64,000 nt of DNA from Bacteroidetes bacterium GWF2_41_31 (GTDB lineage: Bacteria > Bacteroidota > Bacteroidia > Bacteroidales > F082), in NCBI GenBank assembly GCA_001769215.1, contig MEOL01000025.1, positions 1 through 64,000 of the forward strand, given 5' to 3'. This document shows positions 55,980-64,000 of the stretch, piece by piece. How positions within the stretch are numbered: the stretch's first letter is position 1; each line of letters starts with the position of its first letter. Below the pieces are notes generated by a model, which saw nothing but the letters and a program-made list of their open reading frames with translations, did no database searches and was not told the DNA's origin. The position numbers and the translations under genes were made by a program.

Positions 55980-58056
55980 AGCTTTGGAAATATCCTTTTT
56001 TAAAATTAGACTTTCTATTCTCGTTTATTATAAGATACGATTTAGCGACTTGTTTAACAATACTGTTATACCGACGAGGTGTAATTTCATTGTTCGTAGA
56101 AAGTAATACAACCTGACTTGATAATTCAGGATAGTAATCTTTTATAATGTTTTCAATATGCTCGTGATCTAATCTACCAAGTGGAGTATCAATAAAAATT
56201 GGAAAATCCTGAATTGCTTCTTTAAGAATTGCTTTAATAAGACATGATATGTAGATTTGCTTCTCACCAGTCGAAAAACTCTCCTTTGGAACTTCCTTAC
56301 CATCTGCATCAATAAGTAATACTTTTAAACCCTTCCCATCTGGCAAAATATCAATTTTTGCATCCTCAATAAATTGGGCCTTTTCAGTATGAAGCTTGTG
56401 CATCAATTTTTTAAGTTCAATTATTACGTTTTTCGCCAATGAATCCTTCTTGTCTTTTTTCTGTCCATCAATGAAAATCTGTAAAGAATCAATATACTTT
56501 TTAGTTGTAGCAATTTTATCTTTAATCAATTTATTTCCTGTGCTTTTTTGAAGGAAAATACTGTATTGTTGATTTAATCGAATGTTATCCTTAAGCATTT
56601 TTTCTTTATGATTATCTAAGGCACCATTCTCTCCAATTAATTTCTCAAGTTGCCTTTCAACTTCATCCTTTTCCGTCATCATTTCCAAAACTGTTTCATC
56701 CTGTAAATCAGAGTCAATTATTTTTAATTGCTTCTCATTTTCACCAATCTGAACAAGAACAGAATTGAAATCTTTTATTGTTGTTTCAAATATTTCTTTC
56801 GAATGCTGTCTAATTAATCCTGATGTATTAAATATCAACTCCTTATCAGAATTACTTAAATCTAGCTCATAAGGAAGTTCAATTGTTTGCTCAGAAATAC
56901 TAAAAATTTCATTTAACAGTCCTAGAGCTTTATCCGAATAAAAAACCTTATTTTTAAAAGTCATAGATCCATCTAGTGGTTCTGGTGGGTGATTGAATAA
57001 TTTCTCAATAAATTTTTCTAACTTATGTTTAACATCAGCACTAGTTTCCTTTGAATTTTGTACCTTTTCTTGAGTTTCAATGTGTTCAATAACTTCTTCA
57101 ATTTTACCCCCAAGCATAGCGAGCGGAATTAATTCATTCAATTCATTAAACCGTCTTTCTAACTCGACTTTCTTATCTAGTAAAATTATCAACTCATTGT
57201 AAATATTTTCTCGGCTTAAAGTTGATGTTTCTTTTTTACTGTTTTGGTTCAAATAAACTTGGTATTTCTTTATCTTTTCTTTTAAAGTCTTGATTTCATT
57301 TTCGTTAAGTGCTGATTTTAATTCAACTTCCTCAATTCTATCTTTATTAAGTTCGATAGCTTTCTCAGTATTGATAATTTGCTCCTTTACATTAGTATGT
57401 GCCCCTTCTTTTTTAAGGTTGTTTACATAGGTTAGCAAATCATCCTTTAGGTTCTCAAAAATATCCAATCCGAGAAGTTTTCCTAACGCATCATTCAATA
57501 CGCTACCTTCATCTTTTGTAGACAGTTCAGCCCATGAAGCGATTTTTTCGGCATCAAAAAAAACAAACTTTGCTGCCTCAAGTGGTATCAGGTAATCATT
57601 TATAAAATTTATTTTATCTTCATAATCAAAAAATAAGTCATTTCCATTAATATCTTTTATATGAAGGTTTTCCTCCATTTTCTCTGTTAAATACTCACGT
57701 CTTATAATCACGACTTTATCTTCACTTTTTAGATTCTCAGGAAAATCAATATCTTTTAGCTCCACTTCAACATAAAAACTATCATTTCCTTCTTTTTTAG
57801 AATCCCAATTAAGAGATTGTTTTAAAAACCGTTGATAATTCGACTCTTTTTGAATTTCTCTTTTGAAGTTTTCATCAATTTGAATAATCTTTTCTCCATA
57901 AAAGCACCAGACAATTGACAACAAGAAGTTTGTTTTACCATAACCATTTTTACCACCTACTATTACAATATTCTTACTTCCGTCAGTCTCTATGTCTAAC
58001 GGGTTATTCCCATAATATTGGCGAAAATTATCTAATACTATTTTACTTATCTTCAT
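55969..58056 (-). CDS. DndD-like SMC/RecN-type ATPase
   Basis: The 695-residue protein has the ABC-ATPase split by a long coiled coil: Walker A VGGKNGYGKT (33-42), coiled-coil halves about 215-330 and 430-540, signature SFSTGEKQ (593-600) and Walker B FPIFIDTPLGRLD (D623). The N terminus KISKIVLDNFRQYYG and the FFDAEKIASWAE-like segment match DndD, the ATPase of DNA phosphorothioation. No CxxC zinc hook was seen at the tip. It overlaps its neighbours (14 and 11 bases), so its product is probably made in a fixed ratio with the HerA partner. Confidence 0.85.
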   Translation of the reverse strand: MKISKIVLDNFRQYYGNNPLDIETDGSKNIVIVGGKNGYGKTNFLLSIVWCFYGEKIIQIDENFKREIQKESNYQRFLKQSLNWDSKKEGNDSFYVEVELKDIDFPENLKSEDKVVIIRREYLTEKMEENLHIKDINGNDLFFDYEDKINFINDYLIPLEAAKFVFFDAEKIASWAELSTKDEGSVLNDALGKLLGLDIFENLKDDLLTYVNNLKKEGAHTNVKEQIINTEKAIELNKDRIEEVELKSALNENEIKTLKEKIKKYQVYLNQNSKKETSTLSRENIYNELIILLDKKVELERRFNELNELIPLAMLGGKIEEVIEHIETQEKVQNSKETSADVKHKLEKFIEKLFNHPPEPLDGSMTFKNKVFYSDKALGLLNEIFSISEQTIELPYELDLSNSDKELIFNTSGLIRQHSKEIFETTIKDFNSVLVQIGENEKQLKIIDSDLQDETVLEMMTEKDEVERQLEKLIGENGALDNHKEKMLKDNIRLNQQYSIFLQKSTGNKLIKDKIATTKKYIDSLQIFIDGQKKDKKDSLAKNVIIELKKLMHKLHTEKAQFIEDAKIDILPDGKGLKVLLIDADGKEVPKESFSTGEKQIYISCLIKAILKEAIQDFPIFIDTPLGRLDHEHIENIIKDYYPELSSQVVLLSTNNEITPRRYNSIVKQVAKSYLIINENRKSNFKKGYFQSYEN

Positions 58057-58237
58057 GATTCAACGACTTTTCAATTTCAGCATCAATGGTTTGTTGTATA
58101 TAATGATTGCGCTTCTGAAGTTTTTTAACTTTTTCTGAATTCAATAGTTTTACCATCGATGTAAAGTCAACACCTCGGATTTCACATTGCTTGTTCAATT
58201 CAAACATCTGTTTATCTTTAATTTCTTTTATACTCAT
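58043..58237 (-). CDS. Small protein of the Dnd-like cassette
   Basis: The 64-residue protein (MSIKEIKDKQMFELNKQCEIRG.. to ..LNHEDK) is helical and charged, with no membrane span. It lies between the regulator-like gene (20-base overlap) and the DndD-like gene (14-base overlap). Similar small proteins accompany DNA-modification or defence cassettes in public annotation (recollection: 'DNA modification system-associated small protein'). I chose ATG 58237; an ATG three codons upstream is also possible. It may be an adaptor of the ATPases. Confidence 0.65.
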   Translation of the reverse strand: MSIKEIKDKQMFELNKQCEIRGVDFTSMVKLLNSEKVKKLQKRNHYIQQTIDAEIEKSLNHEDK

Positions 58238-60212
58238 TAGTTGCATATATTAAGTTGTTGTCTAAATACAAAAAATTATCGTTGATCAGGTTTCTAATAA
58301 TTAATTCCATATGAGATTCCTGGATTGAAATTCTTGAAGAAAATATTTTTGCTATATCTTTTACTAAAATACCTTTCGCACTCCTTACCTCAGCTGCAAT
58401 ATCTTTACCTAAGAACTTTGGGATGTTTTCATAATAAGCATATTCCTTACTATTCCTATGCTCGGCTAGTCCAACAAATGATTGATTAAAGAATGTAAAT
58501 ATCCCAGACTCATCAACTCTGAGGTTTGTAAGGATATTTCTTGCATTTGTATTTCTATAATTATTGACATAGTCTGTTATTTCCACTATATGTTTTGGTG
58601 ATTTTTCTAATCTTAGATATTCTTCAACTATACTCCTGATTGTACCACCTTTAATTTCATTATTTTTCTCCCATACTTTTAGTCCATAAGTACTACTTCT
58701 TCCAAAATAAATTAAATTCATATCTCGCTGACAACTGCCCCTAAGTGCCTCTGCACTTTTAGTGATACTCGGGTTTTGTTTGTTCACAATATCAAATATT
58801 TCATATACAGTTAATGGTCTATTGCTTTCTTTTAGCACATCAATTACATAGTCTATCACTTGTTTTTTAGTGTTTCTTTTGAAAATTATATAGTCATTAA
58901 TATCAATTCTTAGTTCAAACTCATTAAATAAAATATACTCTGCAACTTGCGATATATTTTCGAGATATTCAGGCAATTCACATATTTGAAAATCGAGTAA
59001 ATATGCTTGAAAATGAAAACTATAATCCTCTTCAATTCTAATACTTAATCGTTTTTCAACATCATTTACCAACCTTTCAAAATCAAATACTTGAGAATAT
59101 TCCAGTTTTACTAAATAGGTTTTACTCCAGTTATGCCCTAGTCGATTATTCTTATTAAAAATAATATCTTCTTCAGCTCCTATTAATTCATATTGCTTTG
59201 ATAATAGAATTGATAATATCTTAATAATAAAAAGTTGATTGTAATTTGTTCCTTCATTTTTGTTGATTTCAACAACCTGTTCAACGTCAATTTCAATATA
59301 ATTATTAGTGCAATCAATACCATACAAATTAATAGTATCAAAATCCAACCTTCTAATAAACGAAAATGTACATTCTAATTTTTCAAATATTTTCTTACGT
59401 ATCTGTCGTATTCTTTCCTTAGTCAGATCAAATGATTTCCCAATGGCAGCAAGTGTGTTTTGCTCATAATCCAAGTAATAATTAAAGAAAAACTTAAACA
59501 GGATCGTTTTATTATGGTCAAATAAAATTTCATTTTCTATTAACACCATAAGTGTTTTAAATAAAGGTATTCCATTTATAAAGTCATAATTACTACCTAT
59601 CTCCGCAAGATAAGAATTACTTAATTTAAATTCCTTAAGCAAAAAAGTGTTAAATAGTTCAATAATGATCTCGCTGTCGGTTTCAAATATTGAAACTAAA
59701 TCAAGAAGTTCTTCTGTTGATTTAATAAAGCTCTTAATCTCGTCAAATGATTTTTCACCTATGTTCTTTAAGTACTTTAATTCAGTTTCTTGTTCAGTTA
59801 TAAGCGTTTTGATGTCCCTTAACCTAATATTATGCCCGAAATATTTTAATAGTACGTTTGAACTTCTGACAGATAATTCTTTAAACCGATTTTCAAGTAA
59901 ATTATTTAAAATTATCTTTTGTCTAATTGTAAGAATGTCAATTTTATTTTCAATTTGATTGATAGGATTTTCCTCCACAAATTTTGATTTTGGTACAATT
60001 ACAAATGCTTCATATTTCTTGCATATGTTAATTAGCTCCAAATTTGATTTAGCACCACAATTACGAAGTTTTATAAAAGTCCCATAATCCTGATAATATT
60101 TTACAACCGTTTCAATGTCATTAAGATCGTGATTTTCGCATACATTTAAAGAACGAGGACTGAGTCCCTCTGTTCTGGATAATTCTGCCATACTAATATT
60201 TACGAATTCCAT
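58218..60212 (-). CDS. Large protein with alpha-CTD-like, sigma-70 region-4-like and HARE-HTH domains
   Basis: The 664-residue product has unusual parts, with positions counted from this start: an alpha-CTD-like HhH segment (about 17-68, LSPRSLNVCENHDL.., LRNCGAKSNLELINIC), a clearer alpha-CTD unit (about 113-164, LSVRSSNVLLKYF.., LKNIGEKSFDEIKSF), a sigma-70 region-4-like HTH (about 248-282, YEQNTLAAIGKSFDLTKERIRQIRKKIFEKL), and a HARE winged helix (about 450-516, VLKESNRPLTVYEIFDIVNK) followed by a second HTH-like segment (about 523-593). No nuclease or ATPase motif was seen. It opens the four-gene cassette and could recognise DNA for the ATPases, regulate transcription, or both (inference). 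AT-rich compared with the neighbouring genes. The start two codons upstream (60218) is equally possible. Confidence 0.8.
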   Translation of the reverse strand: MEFVNISMAELSRTEGLSPRSLNVCENHDLNDIETVVKYYQDYGTFIKLRNCGAKSNLELINICKKYEAFVIVPKSKFVEENPINQIENKIDILTIRQKIILNNLLENRFKELSVRSSNVLLKYFGHNIRLRDIKTLITEQETELKYLKNIGEKSFDEIKSFIKSTEELLDLVSIFETDSEIIIELFNTFLLKEFKLSNSYLAEIGSNYDFINGIPLFKTLMVLIENEILFDHNKTILFKFFFNYYLDYEQNTLAAIGKSFDLTKERIRQIRKKIFEKLECTFSFIRRLDFDTINLYGIDCTNNYIEIDVEQVVEINKNEGTNYNQLFIIKILSILLSKQYELIGAEEDIIFNKNNRLGHNWSKTYLVKLEYSQVFDFERLVNDVEKRLSIRIEEDYSFHFQAYLLDFQICELPEYLENISQVAEYILFNEFELRIDINDYIIFKRNTKKQVIDYVIDVLKESNRPLTVYEIFDIVNKQNPSITKSAEALRGSCQRDMNLIYFGRSSTYGLKVWEKNNEIKGGTIRSIVEEYLRLEKSPKHIVEITDYVNNYRNTNARNILTNLRVDESGIFTFFNQSFVGLAEHRNSKEYAYYENIPKFLGKDIAAEVRSAKGILVKDIAKIFSSRISIQESHMELIIRNLINDNFLYLDNNLIYATNEYKRN

Positions 60213-60218
60213 TCTCAT

Positions 60219-60810
60219 TTCGTATATACTTCTTATGTGTGAATTGCGATAATATTTGAACCCTTAGGATAAAAAACTACGCTAAATAATCAAAAATAAA
60301 TTGTTTACCCAATACCAATTTTTCTTTTTATTGACAAACAACTCTCTTGGAAACCACTTTTTTCTAAATTGCATATACTATTTCATTCCAACAAATTGTT
60401 TGAAGCTATCTTTTCTTAATAGAGCTGCTAATGTTACGAACTTAAAAAATGCTCTCGTCATAATAACTACCTAATTTCAGACAGTAAAAAAGTGGAGGTC
60501 AATATATTTCTACTTTTCGAATAGGTTATCTCAATGTCTTTTTACCAAAATTAAACAAAAAAATTGTACAATTTCCTTTTTGATAAAAACTATAATTCAA
60601 ATTAAAAATTCATTTACATTTTAAGAATTAGATATTTGCTCAACTTTGGTGCAATTTTCAATTTAAATAATATCACTCTTTTGTTGTTTCTTAGTCAACA
60701 CCCTGATTTTATTATACTGGCAAGCGGTGTGTTGATCCTTAGGCTCTCCCGAATAGTCGCAACTATAGGTACTATACTCAGACTATTTTGCCAAACAGGT
60801 GTTTTCATTA
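60219..60810. other. AT-rich intergenic region at the edge of the Dnd-like cassette
   Basis: The 592-base stretch between the cassette and ndpA has no supported gene. It is very AT-rich up to about 60,660 and shifts to more balanced composition near ndpA. It must hold the cassette promoter (minus strand). No tRNA gene, direct-repeat attachment site or inverted-repeat end was found. Confidence 0.5.
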
Positions 60811-61845
60811 CTAATGTTCTTCGTTAAAATACAATTTATAAAAGTTCATCTGCTTTTCGTCATCGCGGCCCTTTTCGATGTAGCGCCTGTCGCCATGGAT
60901 GTACAGACTAAAATTCTTATCCAGTTTCAGCACACTCTTAAAGTTCTTTGCCTGTTTTTTGGATGCCCGGTCACTGATATCAAAATGATCGTCGATTTCG
61001 ATTTTATATTCCTGTTCATATTGACTTTTATAGCTTTTAAAGGTGTTGGCCAACTCAGGATGATCGAGGACTTCCTCCGAAAATACCTCCAGATCGAAGG
61101 TATCGTGTTCACGAAAAAATTTGGCAGAATTGTTCAGGATTTCAGCTTCATCGGCCCTATCCATTGAAAAATGATCAGGCAAATAGGAAGTTACGAATTT
61201 TTTAGTCATCGCCAGCGCGTTATCAGTTTGATAATACGCATCTTTACGTTCGGCCAGATGCAGAAATTCATCAAACCAAAAATGCGCTTCAGTCTTATTC
61301 AGGTTGTCCACAGCCTCCACAACGAAACCGTTTTTTTCCTCCAAATTATAAATTAAACAACCTTTGTCGAGTTTGTTGATGTTGATACCATCCTCGCTGC
61401 CGATGGTATAATTATCCTTTACGGGATATACTTTCAGGTAGGTTTCGCGCGATTCCGATTTAAACAAACCCAATGCCTGCGTTCGGTTTCCTTCGAGGAT
61501 GCAGTTATCAAACAACACCATATAAAATTCGCCGCTTTTTATTTTTGGATGGTTCGATTGGGCATACAGATGTTTCGCCAGGCTCATGCTGGTTTCAAAG
61601 AACTTGTCTGTATCCTCAAAAACATGTTTGGCAAATGCATACACTTCATTGAGATGAATATCCGATTCGTGAGCAAGATGGTAGCGTGATTCGGTTTTGA
61701 AAGGCGACAAAAAATAATGCTTTAACAAAGCACGAACATCATCTTCCAGATCAAGTTCATCTTTCGAAAACCGGATGCCATCATCATTGGTTTTATTTCC
61801 TACCTTGTGTAAGGCAATATGTTGTATTTCAATTTCGTCCATCAT
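60811..61845 (-). CDS. ndpA: Nucleoid-associated protein NdpA/YejK family
   Basis: The 344-residue protein starts MMDEIEIQHIALHKVGNK, typical of the 37-kDa nucleoid-associated family (PF04245), and has SGEFYMVLFDNC, KGCLIYNLEEKNGFVVEAVDNLNKTEAHFWFDEFL and a C-terminal segment with FSLYIHGDRRYIEKGRDDEKQMNFYKLYFN. Family members bind DNA or spread on the nucleoid; the exact role is unclear. It begins 6 bases after the GH92 stop on the same strand, so the two are probably co-transcribed. Confidence 0.9.
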   Translation of the reverse strand: MMDEIEIQHIALHKVGNKTNDDGIRFSKDELDLEDDVRALLKHYFLSPFKTESRYHLAHESDIHLNEVYAFAKHVFEDTDKFFETSMSLAKHLYAQSNHPKIKSGEFYMVLFDNCILEGNRTQALGLFKSESRETYLKVYPVKDNYTIGSEDGININKLDKGCLIYNLEEKNGFVVEAVDNLNKTEAHFWFDEFLHLAERKDAYYQTDNALAMTKKFVTSYLPDHFSMDRADEAEILNNSAKFFREHDTFDLEVFSEEVLDHPELANTFKSYKSQYEQEYKIEIDDHFDISDRASKKQAKNFKSVLKLDKNFSLYIHGDRRYIEKGRDDEKQMNFYKLYFNEEH

Positions 61846-61851
61846 ATTCTG

Positions 61852-64000
61852 TTATTTTGTCCAGATTTCATCGGCAAAAATCCATCCCGGGTTGCCGGCG
61901 CCCACATGCCAGTCGGGACAAAGCCCCTGCGATTTTGCTGTTACATGAATAAACCGCGCCTTGACGTTAAGCGGCCCCGTCACAAAATCATGTACAATTC
62001 CTCCACTTTCTTTGGGACCGATGGGATTTTGTATTGAACCAGCCTCCTGAAAAGTCTTGCCATCTACTGACACTTGAAAATGAACCGAGGCGGGCATAAA
62101 AATCCACGACTTCTCATCCTGAAGAAACCCGGCTCCTATGCTGTGAATTTGTTCCACTTCTCCCAAATCGACCAACACATCCATGTCGGTATTGTAGTAT
62201 CCCTGCCAGTTTCCTGTCCTGAATTCAGTACCACCGCGGATGGTGTTAATCAATGCCACATCCCCTCCCGCGGTATATTGCTCACTGTAAGGCGTGTTGA
62301 TAGTCACCTTCCGGTTGGCCGGAATTAAGAGATATTCAGCAGTTTCAGGAAAGCTGACCAAGCCGTTTACCGATGCGGTGGCTGTAAATTCGGTGGTCTT
62401 ATTGATTACAATCGGGTCTCTGTAATGAATTCCTTCCCCATTTTGCATCACCTTTATATTGGCATTCCCGGATAAATCGGTTACTCCAACGGTGAGGGTT
62501 TTCTCAAAAGTCTTACTCTCCGCATCGAAACCAGGCACCGGGGTGATGGGAAAGTCAGTGATCTGTTGCGATGGTCTGTCCTCGTGATTCAGCCCCCATT
62601 GCTTGTTGGGCTCACGGTCGAGTTCAATTACCAGGTCACCACCATTGGCAATCATATCGAAGGTGATATATGACTTGGAATAAGTTTCACCATCGTAGCT
62701 AACCGATTGAATATAAAAATCATGATCGCTTTGGCGATTTGCTTCAATGCTAAATATTTTTCCATTTTCAAGGTTAATCTGAGCATTCTCAAACAGAGGA
62801 GTTCCCAGCACATATTGCATACTTCCCGGTGTAACCGGATAAAAACCCAATGAGCTCATCACATACCACGCCGACATCTGTCCGCAGTCTTCGTTGCCAC
62901 TCAATCCATCGGGCTGATCGGAGTATAAATCGGTACAAATCTGATGAATCAGTTTTTGTGTTTTCCAGGGTTTGCCCACATAATTGTACAGGTAAGCCAT
63001 GTTGTGGCTGGGTTCGTTGCCATGTGCATACTGACCGATCAAGCCGGTAATATCCGATTGTTCCCGACCGGATAGTTTTTCAGTGGTGGTAAACAATTCA
63101 TCCAGTTTCGATTCGTATGCATCATCGCCGCCAAGCAGGGCAATGTGGGTATTGATATCCTGTGGTACAAAGAAATTGTATTGCCAGGTGTTGGCTTCTG
63201 TCAGCATAAAATTTACCTGGGTGGGATCGAAAGGGATCACAAATCCTCCATTGGTTTTCCCTCTGAAAAACCCTGTTTTTTTGTCAAAAATATTTTTATA
63301 ATATTGTGCGCGTTGTATGAATGTTTGATAACCAACCTCATCGCCCAGACCTTTAGCCATTTGTGCAATACACCAGTCGTCATAGGCATATTCCAGCGTT
63401 TTGCTCACACTTTCGCCTTCCTTGTCGGCAGGAATATATCCTTTCGAGGTGTATTCATTCAAACCAAACAACCCCGATTGTGCGCTTGCTTTCATGGCAC
63501 TCAGTGCCTTGTGCGCATCAAAGCCGCGGATACCCTTTATCCATGCATCCGTAATCACAGGCACCGCGTGGTAACCAATCATACAATTGGTTTCGTTTCC
63601 GGCCAGTTCCCAAACAGGTAACAAGCTATCGCTGCTATACATATCGAGCATCGAGTTGATGAGGTCGTTGGTACGGTCACGCTCGATCAGGGTGAACAAT
63701 GGATGCAATGTTCTGAAAGTATCCCAAAGGGAGAACACGGTGTACATGGTAAAAGTCCTGTCCTGTAACACTTTCCCGGCATGGTTTCGGTACCTGCCAT
63801 CCACATCCGAAAAGGTGTTTGGAGCGATCATGGTATGGTACAAAGCAGTATAAAAAATGGTCTTGTTCACATCATTGTCGTCCTGTACCTGAATTTTATT
63901 TAATTGGTCATTCCACAACCCTCGGGTTGCTTCCTGCACGGCTTCGAAATTCCACCCTTGAATTTCCTGCAAACAATTCTCCTGAGCACTATGATAATCC
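61852..64000 (-). CDS. GH92 alpha-mannosidase, C-terminal part (cut by window edge)
   Basis: The frame is open to the window end, so the N terminus lies beyond 64000. The visible 716 or so residues contain the GH92 helical (alpha/alpha)6 domain with DVDGRYRNHAGKVLQDRTFTMYTVFSLWDTFRTLHPL, WELAGNETNCMIGYHAV and GLSGNEDCGQMSAWYVMSSLGFYPVTPGS (catalytic acid Glu in GNED). The C-terminal part (about the last 150 residues) is an F5/8-type-C-like carbohydrate-binding domain ending in PGWIFADEIWTK. GH92 enzymes are calcium-dependent exo-alpha-mannosidases acting on N-glycan or yeast mannan. Location is probably periplasmic; the signal peptide is not in view. Confidence 0.92.
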   Translation of the reverse strand, partial: DYHSAQENCLQEIQGWNFEAVQEATRGLWNDQLNKIQVQDDNDVNKTIFYTALYHTMIAPNTFSDVDGRYRNHAGKVLQDRTFTMYTVFSLWDTFRTLHPLFTLIERDRTNDLINSMLDMYSSDSLLPVWELAGNETNCMIGYHAVPVITDAWIKGIRGFDAHKALSAMKASAQSGLFGLNEYTSKGYIPADKEGESVSKTLEYAYDDWCIAQMAKGLGDEVGYQTFIQRAQYYKNIFDKKTGFFRGKTNGGFVIPFDPTQVNFMLTEANTWQYNFFVPQDINTHIALLGGDDAYESKLDELFTTTEKLSGREQSDITGLIGQYAHGNEPSHNMAYLYNYVGKPWKTQKLIHQICTDLYSDQPDGLSGNEDCGQMSAWYVMSSLGFYPVTPGSMQYVLGTPLFENAQINLENGKIFSIEANRQSDHDFYIQSVSYDGETYSKSYITFDMIANGGDLVIELDREPNKQWGLNHEDRPSQQITDFPITPVPGFDAESKTFEKTLTVGVTDLSGNANIKVMQNGEGIHYRDPIVINKTTEFTATASVNGLVSFPETAEYLLIPANRKVTINTPYSEQYTAGGDVALINTIRGGTEFRTGNWQGYYNTDMDVLVDLGEVEQIHSIGAGFLQDEKSWIFMPASVHFQVSVDGKTFQEAGSIQNPIGPKESGGIVHDFVTGPLNVKARFIHVTAKSQGLCPDWHVGAGNPGWIFADEIWTK

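Noticed and set aside
60636-60827. 63-codon plus-strand frame with hydrophobic residues
   Set aside because: It runs into the antisense 3' end of ndpA, has no supporting start signal and looks like AT-rich noise.

Overview
The window looks like chromosomal DNA of a member of the Bacteroidota, probably class Bacteroidia (a Marinilabiliales/Bacteroidales-like lineage; this finer placement is inference). The evidence is the type IX secretion (T9SS) sorting domains on two secreted proteins, the T9SS regulator PorX, a complete Bat (Bacteroides aerotolerance) operon, a DUF2723 membrane protein, MacB-like ABC permeases of about 800 residues, a GH92 mannosidase, and many start regions preceded by the Bacteroidota -7 box TAnnTTTG. 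Indolepyruvate oxidoreductase and a three-subunit proton-translocating transhydrogenase fit an anaerobic or facultative life. No rRNA, tRNA, CRISPR array or intact insertion sequence was seen.

Layout. 0-10.2 kb: a T9SS type-B cargo protein, a RelA/SpoT homologue whose synthetase site looks degenerate, a Fur-family regulator, purA with a terminator-like hairpin in its leader, acpH, and iorAB. 10.2-25 kb: DUF2723 membrane protein, glutamate dehydrogenase, an export cluster on the minus strand (HlyD adaptor, small protein, FtsX permease, ATPase, FtsX permease), a GNAT acetyltransferase and a T9SS-sorted subtilase. 25-33 kb: two lipoproteins, an outer-membrane protein, an FAD oxidoreductase with a companion of unknown function, VOC and pirin proteins, a HEAT-repeat protein, and two very small membrane-protein reading frames. 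33-45 kb: the pnt operon under a 20-bp palindromic promoter, a HEPN/nucleotidyltransferase pair, a large DUF3352-like protein, an HD phosphohydrolase, porX-tsaE, an alanine-dehydrogenase-like gene and a DUF423 protein. 45.7-54.3 kb: moxR, DUF58, batX-like, batA, batB, batC, batD, batE. 54.4-60.2 kb: an AT-rich, tightly overlapping four-gene cassette that I consider the most interesting part. 60.8-64 kb: ndpA and the C-terminal part of a GH92 alpha-mannosidase cut by the window edge.

The 54.4-60.2 kb cassette encodes, in transcription order, a 664-residue protein combining RNA polymerase alpha-CTD-like helix-hairpin-helix units, a sigma-70 region-4-like helix-turn-helix and a HARE-type winged helix; a protein of about 64 residues; a DndD-like SMC ATPase; and a DndE-like domain fused to a HerA/FtsK-type ATPase. 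The sulfur-transfer genes of phosphorothioation (dndA, dndC) are absent from the window, so this looks like a Dnd-derived defence or DNA-processing module working differently from classical DndABCDE. Two copies of a 145-184 bp element with terminal inverted repeats lie in the intergenic gaps at 27.9 and 45.3 kb and look like MITE-type non-coding elements.
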